DNA of 7,340 nt from an uncultured bacterium (GTDB lineage: Bacteria > Actinomycetota > Coriobacteriia > Coriobacteriales > Eggerthellaceae). This document shows, one piece after another, positions 1 through 5,131 of the stretch (its first letter is position 1; every line of letters begins with the position of its first letter). The position numbers were made by a program, and so were the translations under genes. The DNA lies in contig CANSQW010000059.1 in assembly GCA_947649215.1 (NCBI GenBank), forward strand, positions 1 through 7,340. Direction: 5' to 3'. The notes beneath the pieces were generated by a model, which saw only the letters and a program-made list of their open reading frames with translations, was not told the DNA's origin and did no database searches.

Positions 1-48
1 TCTACACTAGATCGCTCGTCGGCAGCGTCAGATGTGTATAAGAGACAG
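1..48 (+). other. Illumina Nextera i5 adapter and transposon mosaic end (artefact)
   Basis: This is sequencing-library sequence, not genome. Bases 1-7 match the tail of the P5 flow-cell oligo, 8-15 (TAGATCGC) match a standard i5 index, 16-29 (TCGTCGGCAGCGTC) are the Nextera read-1 primer arm, and 30-48 (AGATGTGTATAAGAGACAG) are the Tn5 mosaic end. The order and junctions are exactly those of a Nextera library molecule. It was evidently left untrimmed and assembled onto the contig end, so true genomic sequence starts at about base 49. Any reading frame that uses these bases is spurious. Confidence 0.98.
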
Positions 49-58
49 CGCGGAGGGT

Positions 59-96
59 GCAGGGGCGGCCGACGCTCCGGCGCGCGGCGCCCCTGC
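59..96 (-). terminator. GC-rich hairpin downstream of the aminopeptidase gene
   Basis: A perfect 9-bp stem pairs 59-67 with 88-96. An inner 4-bp stem, 68-71 with 78-81, folds most of the loop. It sits 16 bases beyond the stop codon of the minus-strand aminopeptidase gene, where a terminator would be expected. No T-rich tract follows on either strand, and the adapter begins 10 bases away, so a U-tract may simply have been lost. It is a possible terminator or 3' stabilising structure, not a proven one. Confidence 0.3.
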
Positions 97-112
97 CAGC
101 GGAGACCGGACG

Positions 113-1612
113 CTAGGCGTTGCGCAGGAAGGCCTCGTAACCGCGGCGCGCCTCGTAGATGTCGGCCTTACTCGTAACCTCCCACGGCGCGTGCATCGAG
201 AGCACCGGCACGCCCGAGTCGATGACGTCCATACCATAGCGCGCGGGAATGTAGGCGATGGTCCCGCCGCCGCCTGCGTCCACCTTCCCCAGCTCAGCCG
301 TCTGGAAGCTCACGCCGGCGTCGTCCATGACGCGCCGCACGCGGGCCACGTACTCGGCGCTCGCGTCGTTCGAGCCGCTCTTGCCACGCGCGCCGGTGTA
401 CTTGTTGAACACGAGGCCGCGGCCGAGGAAGGCGGCGTTCTTCGCCTCAAATACGCTCGCATAGGCGGGGTCGAAGCCGGCGGACACGTCGGAGGAGAGC
501 ATCGACGAAGCCGCGAGGGCGCGGCGCAGGGGCAGCGCGCCCTCCTCGCCGGCGAGCGCCATCACCTCGGCGATGACGTTCTCGAAGAACAGCGACTCCA
601 TGCCCGTGGCGCCCACCGAGCCGATCTCCTCCTTGTCCACGAGCACGGTGACGGCCGTCTTTGTCGGCACCTCGTCGGCCAGCGCCAGCTGGGCCACGAG
701 CGACGTGTAGGCGCACACGCGGTCGTCCTGGCCGTAGCCGATGATCATCGAGCGGTCGAAGCCCAGGTCACGCGCGCGTCCGGCGGGCACGACTTCCAGC
801 TCGGCGGAGAGGAAGTCCTCCTCGGCGATGCCGTACTTGTCGGCCAGCAGCGCCAGCGCGAAGGCCTTGACGGGATCCTTCGGCGCGTCGGCGGCAGGAG
901 CGCCGTCGGGGACGGCGGCGGGGTCCCTCGGCGCGTCGGCGGCGTCTCCAGCCGTCTGGGTCGCAGGCGCGGCCGCGGCAGCCGGAGCCTTCCCCGCCTC
1001 GGCGACGAGCGGGCGGTTGCCGACGAGCACGTCGAGGTCCTCGCCTTCCACGACGACGCTCCCCTTCTTCTCCATCTGCGCGCGACCCAGGTGGGGCAGC
1101 AGGTCGGTCACGCAGAACACGGGGTCGGCCGGATCCTCGCCGACGTTCACCTCCACCACAGAGCCGTCGGTCTTGGCCACCACGCCGTGGAGCGCCAGCG
1201 GCAGCGCCGTCCACTGGTAGTTCTTGATGCCGCCGTAGTAGTGCGTGTCCAGCAACGCGAAGCCGTGGGCCTCGTAGAGCGGGTTCTGCTTGAGGTCGAG
1301 GCGCGGCGAGTCCACGTGCGCGCCCAGGATGTTCATGCCTGCGGCGAGCGGGCTCTCCCCCAGCTGCACCAGAACGAGCGCCTTGCCCTGGGCGGCAGCC
1401 CACACCTTGTCGCCCGGCACGAGGGCGCGCCCTGCGGCCACGGCCTCGGACAGCGGGAGGTAGCCGGCCGCCTCGGCCTTGGCCACGGCGGCGGTCACGC
1501 ATTCGCGCTCGGTCTTGTTTTCCGAGATGAAGTCCCGATAGTCGGAGGCCAGGGCCTCGACGGCCTCGTGGGCGGCCTCGTCGTACGTCTTCCACGCTGC
1601 TTCGCGTTCCAT
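113..1612 (-). CDS. M18-family zinc aminopeptidase (aspartyl aminopeptidase-like)
   Basis: Cytosolic di-zinc exopeptidase of peptidase family M18, which removes N-terminal residues (often acidic) from peptides in peptide turnover. The product is 499 aa; the family is usually about 430-480. Visible family motifs are AHVDSPR at about 98-104 (His99 zinc ligand, Asp101), DKEEIGS at 326-332 (catalytic Glu pair 328/329), SSDVSAGFDP at 373-382 (metal-binding Asp) and SMHAPWE at 472-478 (C-terminal His ligand). The N-terminal segment with SENKTEREC resembles the 'aminopeptidase 1' subgroup rather than eukaryotic DNPEP. The frame stays open upstream to 1963, but that part overlaps the divergent rubrerythrin gene. 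The start at 1612 has a good Shine-Dalgarno (AGAAGGGA) and begins where family members begin. Residues about 207-247 form an Ala/Pro/Asp-rich low-complexity linker that enlarges the protein. The family call is firm; substrate preference is inferred. Confidence 0.93.
   Translation of the reverse strand: MEREAAWKTYDEAAHEAVEALASDYRDFISENKTERECVTAAVAKAEAAGYLPLSEAVAAGRALVPGDKVWAAAQGKALVLVQLGESPLAAGMNILGAHVDSPRLDLKQNPLYEAHGFALLDTHYYGGIKNYQWTALPLALHGVVAKTDGSVVEVNVGEDPADPVFCVTDLLPHLGRAQMEKKGSVVVEGEDLDVLVGNRPLVAEAGKAPAAAAAPATQTAGDAADAPRDPAAVPDGAPAADAPKDPVKAFALALLADKYGIAEEDFLSAELEVVPAGRARDLGFDRSMIIGYGQDDRVCAYTSLVAQLALADEVPTKTAVTVLVDKEEIGSVGATGMESLFFENVIAEVMALAGEEGALPLRRALAASSMLSSDVSAGFDPAYASVFEAKNAAFLGRGLVFNKYTGARGKSGSNDASAEYVARVRRVMDDAGVSFQTAELGKVDAGGGGTIAYIPARYGMDVIDSGVPVLSMHAPWEVTSKADIYEARRGYEAFLRNA
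876..943. repeat. Imperfect direct repeat within the aminopeptidase linker
   Basis: Two 20-base copies, 876-895 and 924-943, differ at one position and are spaced 48 bases apart, exactly 16 codons. In the protein they give AADAPRDP at about 224-231 and AADAPKDP at about 240-247. The in-frame spacing suggests a small tandem duplication that lengthened the flexible linker without breaking the enzyme. Confidence 0.6.
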
Positions 1613-1636
1613 GCGGTTCCCTTCTCGCGCTTTGGG

Positions 1637-1678
1637 GCCTGCCGGCATCGGCAGGCGAAACGTCTCGCCCCCATTATC
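1637..1678 (-). promoter_or_regulatory. Putative promoter -10 box and leader hairpin of the aminopeptidase gene
   Basis: On the minus strand GATAAT (1678 down to 1673) is a plausible -10 box about 60 bases before the start codon, though no convincing -35 lies at the right distance. Between it and the Shine-Dalgarno, a perfect 8-bp stem with a GCAT loop (1637-1656) would form in the 5' untranslated region. The hairpin is clear; its regulatory meaning and the promoter call are tentative. Confidence 0.35.
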
Positions 1679-1731
1679 GCCAAGCAGTTGCGCTATTTTG
1701 GAAACATTTGTGAAAAGCAGGGAATGGGCGG

Positions 1732-1765
1732 CTGCGCCCCCGCCACGGTCGTGCCTATAATAGGC
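1732..1765 (+). promoter_or_regulatory. Probable rubrerythrin promoter with a palindrome over the -10 box
   Basis: TATAAT at 1756-1761 is a perfect -10 consensus, about 60 bases upstream of the rubrerythrin start. The best -35 candidate is the weak CTGCGC at 1732-1737, with 18-base spacing. The -10 box lies inside a perfect 13-base inverted repeat, GCCTATAATAGGC (1753-1765). A symmetric element here could be an operator that blocks RNA polymerase, but it could also arise by chance because TATAAT is nearly symmetric. Confidence 0.6.
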
Positions 1766-1820
1766 GGGCACACGAGATGACCCCGTCTCGTCATCCGAAC
1801 AAGCAAGAAGGAGCAACGCC

Positions 1821-2435
1821 ATGACCATGAAGATCCGCCAGGAGATTCCCACCCCCGCCAACAGCACCAACTTCAACGTCGTGCCCGACAGCACCACCAC
1901 CGTCGGCACCACGCTCGAGAACCTGAAGGCCGCCGTCATGGGCGAGACCGGCGCGTCCGCCAAGTACGCCGCCTTCGCCGCCGCCGCCCGCGCCCAGGGC
2001 TATGAGCAGATCGCCCGTCAGTTCGAGGCCACCTCTGCCGCCGAGCAGATCCACATCGGCCTCGAGGCCGCGCTCATCCAGGCCGTCGAGCCCGACTACG
2101 TCCGTCCCGAGGCCCCGCAGATGGAGGGCATCCAGACCGACCTGAACCTCATCTCCGGCGCGCTGGGCGAGATCTACGAGACCTCCGACATGTACCCGTC
2201 CTTCATCGTGAAGGCCCAGGAGGAGGGCGACGCCAAGGCCGTTCAGGTGTTCACCCGCGCCAAGCTGGCCGAGTCCGTGCACGCCGAGCTGTACCTGGAC
2301 GCCTACAACAACATCGACGCCGAGGACGACCGCGCCTTCTACCTGTGCCCCATCTGCGGCTACATCCACAAGGGCGACGACTTCGAGAAGTGCCCCATCT
2401 GCTTCTGCGCGAAGGACAAGTTCCAGGTGTTCTAA
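1821..2435 (+). CDS. rbr: Rubrerythrin (diiron peroxidase with rubredoxin domain)
   Basis: Cytoplasmic non-haem iron peroxidase that reduces hydrogen peroxide to water with electrons passed through its rubredoxin domain; typical of oxidative-stress defence in anaerobes. The product is 204 aa. A ferritin-like four-helix diiron domain covers about 30-160. By alignment to the classic Desulfovibrio protein its ligands are all present: Glu42, Glu75 and His78 (ExxH), Glu117 and Glu120 (ExxE before MYP), Glu151 and His154 (ExxH). The C-terminal rubredoxin domain has CPIC at 176-179 and CPIC at 191-194, with 11 residues between the pairs, one fewer than in Desulfovibrio. About 30 residues precede the diiron domain. 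The start is set by AGAAGGAG at 1806-1813, seven bases before ATG; a second ATG two codons later is possible. It has its own promoter and terminator, so it appears monocistronic. Confidence 0.96.
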   Translation: MTMKIRQEIPTPANSTNFNVVPDSTTTVGTTLENLKAAVMGETGASAKYAAFAAAARAQGYEQIARQFEATSAAEQIHIGLEAALIQAVEPDYVRPEAPQMEGIQTDLNLISGALGEIYETSDMYPSFIVKAQEEGDAKAVQVFTRAKLAESVHAELYLDAYNNIDAEDDRAFYLCPICGYIHKGDDFEKCPICFCAKDKFQVF

Positions 2436-2455
2436 GCCAACCCAAGGCAACGTGC

Positions 2456-2494
2456 AAGAAAGGCCGTCCCACCAGGGACGGCCTTTCTTTTTTT
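2456..2494 (+). terminator. Intrinsic terminator of the rubrerythrin gene
   Basis: A perfect 15-bp stem pairs 2456-2470 with 2475-2489 around an ACCA loop and runs into a T-rich tail (2488-2494). It begins 20 bases after the rubrerythrin stop codon. The A-run on the 5' arm gives a shorter T-run on the opposite strand, so weak two-way termination is possible. Confidence 0.95.
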
Positions 2495-2635
2495 GTCGCC
2501 CAGAGGGCAAAGTACACCAAGGAGAACAATCCCCGCCGCACAACGCCAACGCCAACGACGACCAGGACGGAGCGCCCGCATTTGGCGGGGGCTGGGAACG
2601 CAAACACCGCGCGTGCGTGCGGGAGCATCGCGCGT

Positions 2636-2659
2636 CGAATGTTTCACGTGAAACATTCG
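2636..2659. promoter_or_regulatory. parS site 1 (ParB-binding centromere sequence)
   Basis: The core at 2640-2655 is TGTTTCACGTGAAACA, an exact match to the widely conserved bacterial parS consensus bound by ParB/Spo0J. The palindrome extends perfectly to 24 bp (2636-2659). It lies in the 246-base gap between the convergent rubrerythrin and metallophosphoesterase genes, just past the latter's stop codon. At such sites ParB loads as a CTP-dependent clamp, spreads on DNA and recruits SMC for chromosome segregation. Confidence 0.93.
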
Positions 2660-2681
2660 TTCTCGCCGCAGAAGGCAGACG

Positions 2682-3212
2682 CTAAGGATGGCGGGGCCAG
2701 GTGAAGAGGGGCTCTCCCTCGAGGGACTCGATGCGAGCGCTGAGGATGCGGCCGTCCTCGACGGACACCTTCGCGAGGGAGCGCGGGAAGCCACCGCGAG
2801 GGCGAAACGCGGAACCGGGGCAGATCAGCAGCGTGGCGGGCCGGACGTCGCTCCCCCACTCGAGCTTGGGCACGTGGGTGTGGCCATGGACGCAGATGTC
2901 GGGCAGCGGGTCGCCGGGGGCTAGGGCCGCGCTGCCAGCGGCGGTGACGCGCACATCACGGGGGTAGTGGGCCACGAGGAAGCGGACGCCCTCAAGGGCA
3001 GGACGTGCGAAGCGCCCCACGGAGTCGCCGTATTCTGGGAAGTCGTTGTTGCCCAGGACGGCGGTCACCGGAGCCAGCGTCTCCAGCTCGCGCAGGATGG
3101 CGGGATCGCCGATGTCGCCTGCATGGATGATGTGGTCCACGTCCGCGAGCGCCGCGTAGGCCCGATGGTCGAGTCGCCCGTGCGTGTCCGATATGATGCC
3201 GATGGTAGCCAT
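2682..3212 (-). CDS. YfcE/MJ0936-type metallophosphoesterase
   Basis: Small cytosolic calcineurin-like phosphoesterase with two divalent metals, hydrolysing phosphodiesters in model assays; the physiological substrate is unknown. The product is 176 aa, normal for the family. Metal-site motifs run in canonical order: SDTHG (Asp9, His11), HAGD (Asp33), LGNND (Asn55), AHY (His82) and VHGHTHVP (His109, His111). The start at 3212 is chosen because it puts the first strand (ATIGIISDTHG) at the N-terminus as in the family, but its Shine-Dalgarno is poor: GGAG lies only two or three bases before ATG. The frame is open further upstream; Met at 3281 follows a GGGGGAG run, also too close. The farthest Met at 3311 lies inside parS site 2 and is very unlikely. 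The gene is flanked by parS sites and converges on rubrerythrin; no terminator is visible. Confidence 0.9.
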   Translation of the reverse strand: MATIGIISDTHGRLDHRAYAALADVDHIIHAGDIGDPAILRELETLAPVTAVLGNNDFPEYGDSVGRFARPALEGVRFLVAHYPRDVRVTAAGSAALAPGDPLPDICVHGHTHVPKLEWGSDVRPATLLICPGSAFRPRGGFPRSLAKVSVEDGRILSARIESLEGEPLFTWPRHP

Positions 3213-3291
3213 TGCTCCATGGTAGCAAAAACCATCTCCATCCGCCCGCGCCCGCTCTGCCTGCATCCGTTCCGCACTCATTTCTCCCCCA

Positions 3292-3313
3292 AAATGTTTC
3301 ACGTGAAACATTT
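3292..3313. promoter_or_regulatory. parS site 2 (ParB-binding centromere sequence)
   Basis: The core at 3295-3310 is the exact 16-base parS consensus; the palindrome extends perfectly to 22 bp with AAA/TTT flanks, unlike the CGAA/TTCG flanks of sites 1 and 3. It lies 79 bases upstream of the metallophosphoesterase start and 75 bases from site 3 (start to start), so it may overlap that gene's promoter region. Confidence 0.93.
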
Positions 3314-3365
3314 GTTTGCTAAACAGCAGTGTTCGTGCTCCTTCTCATCGCATATTTCGGGCGTA

Positions 3366-3389
3366 CGAATGTTTCACGTGAAACATTCG
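3366..3389. promoter_or_regulatory. parS site 3 (ParB-binding centromere sequence)
   Basis: The core at 3370-3385 is again the exact parS consensus, within a 24-bp perfect palindrome identical to the full palindrome of site 1. The pair of sites 2 and 3 in under 100 bases would give a strong local ParB loading point. Confidence 0.93.
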
Positions 3390-3517
3390 CAACGCGCTCG
3401 GCGGCGCCTTCCCGGGGGACTCGTTGCCAAAATCCAGCGTGAAATTGACTGGATGGTTACGACGATGACGGGAACATGAGGGAAAAGTGACGCGGGGGTA
3501 ACTACGTCGCCACGCGG

Positions 3518-3547
3518 CTGCGAGACCCTCTGCGCGCTCGCTATACT
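3518..3547 (+). promoter_or_regulatory. Putative promoter of the Nudix hydrolase gene
   Basis: TATACT at 3542-3547 is a good -10 box. CTGCGA at 3518-3523, 18 bases upstream, is a weak -35 resembling the CTGCGC found at the same distance in the rubrerythrin promoter. Transcription would start near 3554 and leave a leader of about 178 bases. Confidence 0.4.
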
Positions 3548-3606
3548 GCTAACCAGCAGATGACAAGTACATAAGAAGACAGTTTCCTTTCCTCCTTCTC
3601 TCCTGA

Positions 3607-3666
3607 GAGCGCCGGTTCCTCCCCTTTCCGGCGCTCAACCGAATCGGCGGCTCCCCCTAGGCCGCC
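3607..3666 (+). promoter_or_regulatory. Two GC-rich hairpins in the Nudix gene leader
   Basis: A perfect 9-bp stem pairs 3607-3615 with 3628-3636 around a pyrimidine-rich 12-base loop. A second, 6-bp stem pairs 3646-3651 with 3661-3666. The 3' arm of the second can instead pair forward (3661-3664 with 3671-3674), followed by TTTT at 3676-3679, so two folds compete. This could be an attenuator-like leader, a processed RNA or an incidental GC-rich structure. It matches no riboswitch class that I recognise. Confidence 0.35.
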
Positions 3667-3731
3667 CTTTCGGCGTTTTCGGGAGTTCTCGCACGAGAAG
3701 GCGGAGGATCAGCCCTACGAGAGGAGTCTCC

Positions 3732-4451
3732 ATGAGCCTCGCCGAAGACAATGCGACCATCCACGCTTCCCATCGGGAAAATCAACGTTCACTGCCCCAA
3801 TTTAAGGACATCGAACTCGTCAGCGACGGATGGATAAAGAAGTACGTGCTCACCTACGAGATGCCCGACGGATCGGAGTACCGCTACGAGAGCGTCTCGC
3901 GCAAGGGGCTTGAAGATTACCGCGCCCAGCTGCTGGGAAACGCCGCCGGCCGCACGTCCGAGCCCGACGCCGTGTGCATCGTGCCCGTGCTGCCTGACGA
4001 CAGCCTGCTGCTCATCCGCGAGTTCCGCTACCCCGTGAACGCCCCGGTCATCGCGTTTCCCGCCGGGCTCGTCGAGCCGGGCGAAACGCTGGCAGACTGC
4101 GTCGACCGCGAGCTGCGCGAGGAAACCGGCTACCGCCTGCGCCGCGCGTTCGACCGCGACCCGCTCATGCCGCTGCCGCAGTCGGGCTACTCGTCGGTGG
4201 GCATGGCGGAGGAAAACGTGCGCGTGGTCATCGCCTACGTCGAGCCTGACGGCGACGCGCAGCCAGGAGAAGCCGAGCTCATCGAGCACTTCACGCTCAC
4301 ACGCGATCAGGTGGGGCCCTTCCTCGACACGAATCGCGAGCTCATCGGCACGCGCTGCCAGCTGCTGCTCGAGGCCGTGCGACGCACCAACGTCCTGCGC
4401 AAGCGCCTCACGCTGCTGCAGAACCCCCTCAGGAGCGAGGACTTCGCCTAG
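3732..4451 (+). CDS. Nudix hydrolase, ADP-ribose pyrophosphatase type
   Basis: Cytosolic Nudix enzyme that probably splits ADP-ribose or a related nucleotide sugar into AMP and a sugar phosphate, clearing a reactive by-product of NAD turnover. The product is 239 aa. The complete Nudix box (G-x5-E-x7-REUxEExGU) spans residues 112-134: Gly112, Glu118, Arg126, Glu127, Glu130, Glu131, Gly133. It is preceded by IREFRYP at 95-101 and FPAGLVEPG at 109-117, which is characteristic of the ADP-ribose pyrophosphatase subgroup. About 25 N-terminal residues ahead of the first strand are not conserved family sequence and look flexible. The start has GAGGAG at 3721-3726, five bases before ATG. It stands alone, transcribed away from the parS region and convergent with the ilvE-cimA operon. 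The subgroup is well supported; the exact substrate is inferred. Confidence 0.92.
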   Translation: MSLAEDNATIHASHRENQRSLPQFKDIELVSDGWIKKYVLTYEMPDGSEYRYESVSRKGLEDYRAQLLGNAAGRTSEPDAVCIVPVLPDDSLLLIREFRYPVNAPVIAFPAGLVEPGETLADCVDRELREETGYRLRRAFDRDPLMPLPQSGYSSVGMAEENVRVVIAYVEPDGDAQPGEAELIEHFTLTRDQVGPFLDTNRELIGTRCQLLLEAVRRTNVLRKRLTLLQNPLRSEDFA

Positions 4452-4532
4452 AAGGCGAACGATACAACAGGAGTCAACAGCGCCGTCCCCGCCCGCCCTG
4501 CTGCTCGCCCCAGGAAGAACGCGGAACCACAG

Positions 4533-4549
4533 CCCCCCCCCGGGGGGGG
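4533..4549. repeat. C9G8 palindromic homopolymer tract between convergent genes
   Basis: Nine Cs followed directly by eight Gs lie four bases beyond the stop codon of the minus-strand oxidoreductase gene and about 80 bases after the Nudix stop. The tract can fold on itself but lacks a U-run, so it is not a standard intrinsic terminator. Such tracts are prone to polymerase slippage and to sequencing or assembly length errors. Confidence 0.7.
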
Positions 4550-4553
4550 TAAG

Positions 4554-5123
4554 CTAGCGGGCGGCCTTGAGGGCGGCTACCTTCTCGCGCGCCTCGGCGA
4601 GCTGCGCCTCGACGTCGACGCCGCGCACGTCAAGGTTCTCAGCAACGGCGAAGCGCACCTCAGGGATGCCGAACATGCGGGCGATGCCGCAGAGGTACTC
4701 GTAGCCCAGGTTGGCATCGGCCACAGAGCCACCGCAGGTGGTGAGGTAGGTGAGGTGCCGCGCGCGGCAGAGGCCCTCGCAGCGGGCGTCATCGGTGTAG
4801 TGGAAGGTGATATCGCACACGCTCACATGCTCGAGGTACACCTTGAGCGCTGCGGGAAACGACAGGTCCCAGTACGGCGCGCCGACGACGATCTCATCGG
4901 CCTCTGCAAACTGCTTGGCCAGGTCGAACACCGGGTCGTCAAAAACGCCCGCCACCTCCAGCTGAGCGCGGTAGGCCACGGATTCCGCGTAGAAGGGCTC
5001 CAGGCGCATCTGGCCCAGGTTCACCTCCTGCACGCCCTCGATGCCCTCCAGGTACTCGCGGCACAGGCCCAGGGTGCGCGACTCCTCGTTGCGCAGGCAG
5101 GCATTCACGAACAGCACGGTCAC
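4554..5123 (-). CDS. Flavodoxin-fold FMN-dependent NAD(P)H oxidoreductase
   Basis: Cytosolic flavoprotein of the Flavodoxin_2 (NQO/AcpD azoreductase-like) family, expected to pass electrons from NAD(P)H through FMN to a quinone, azo or other small acceptor; the true acceptor is unknown. The product is 189 aa. Strand 1 VTVLFVNACLR leads into an FMN phosphate-binding loop (NACLRNEESRT, about 7-17). APYWDLSFPAALKVYLEHV at about 82-100 and TTCGG at 128-132 match the family's flavin-contact loops. The GTG at 5123 is chosen because GAGGA (5133-5129) is ideally placed five bases before it and the protein then begins at the first strand. A GTG at 5135, overlapping the upstream stop by four bases, is the alternative and would add four residues. 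It is the last gene of the ilvE-cimA operon, eight bases after the TrpR-like gene. Confidence 0.85.
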   Translation of the reverse strand: MTVLFVNACLRNEESRTLGLCREYLEGIEGVQEVNLGQMRLEPFYAESVAYRAQLEVAGVFDDPVFDLAKQFAEADEIVVGAPYWDLSFPAALKVYLEHVSVCDITFHYTDDARCEGLCRARHLTYLTTCGGSVADANLGYEYLCGIARMFGIPEVRFAVAENLDVRGVDVEAQLAEAREKVAALKAAR

Positions 5124-5131
5124 AGCTTTCC

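Larger units (their letters stand above)
3213..3731. other. Intergenic region with two parS sites, a promoter and a structured leader
   Basis: This 519-base gap separates the divergent metallophosphoesterase and Nudix genes. It holds parS sites 2 and 3, a likely -10 box for the Nudix gene, a pyrimidine-rich stretch (about 3582-3604) and two GC-rich hairpins ahead of the Nudix start. I see no credible protein gene or tRNA. No clear promoter was found for the metallophosphoesterase, although it must lie here. A TTGACT at 3445-3450 lacks a matching -10 box. Confidence 0.7.

Noticed and set aside
32..1780. Long plus-strand open frame of 582 codons opposite the aminopeptidase gene
   Set aside because: It begins in adapter sequence, its Arg/His/Val/Gly-rich composition is typical of antisense frames in high-GC DNA, and the opposite strand encodes a clear M18 enzyme with all its motifs.
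1613..1963. N-terminal extension of the aminopeptidase with a hydrophobic stretch resembling a signal peptide
   Set aside because: It overlaps the divergent rubrerythrin gene and its promoter, and a good Shine-Dalgarno and the family N-terminus both point to the start at 1612.
1791..2603. Minus-strand open frame opposite rubrerythrin
   Set aside because: Low-complexity Gly/Val/Leu-rich translation, running through the terminator and over the promoter of a gene with all diiron ligands intact.
2436..2681. A small gene between rubrerythrin and the metallophosphoesterase
   Set aside because: Beyond the terminator and parS site 1, the frames here lack a Shine-Dalgarno and have no coding-like composition.
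2636..3389. CRISPR-like or transposon inverted repeats formed by the recurring palindromes
   Set aside because: The repeats exactly match parS, spacing is irregular (655 and 75 bases), and there are no cas genes, transposase or target duplications.
3445..3450. TTGACT as a -35 element
   Set aside because: No -10-like hexamer lies 16-19 bases downstream.
3560..3574. Five-codon upstream open frame (ATG to TAA) in the Nudix leader
   Set aside because: Too short to distinguish from chance and without a Shine-Dalgarno.
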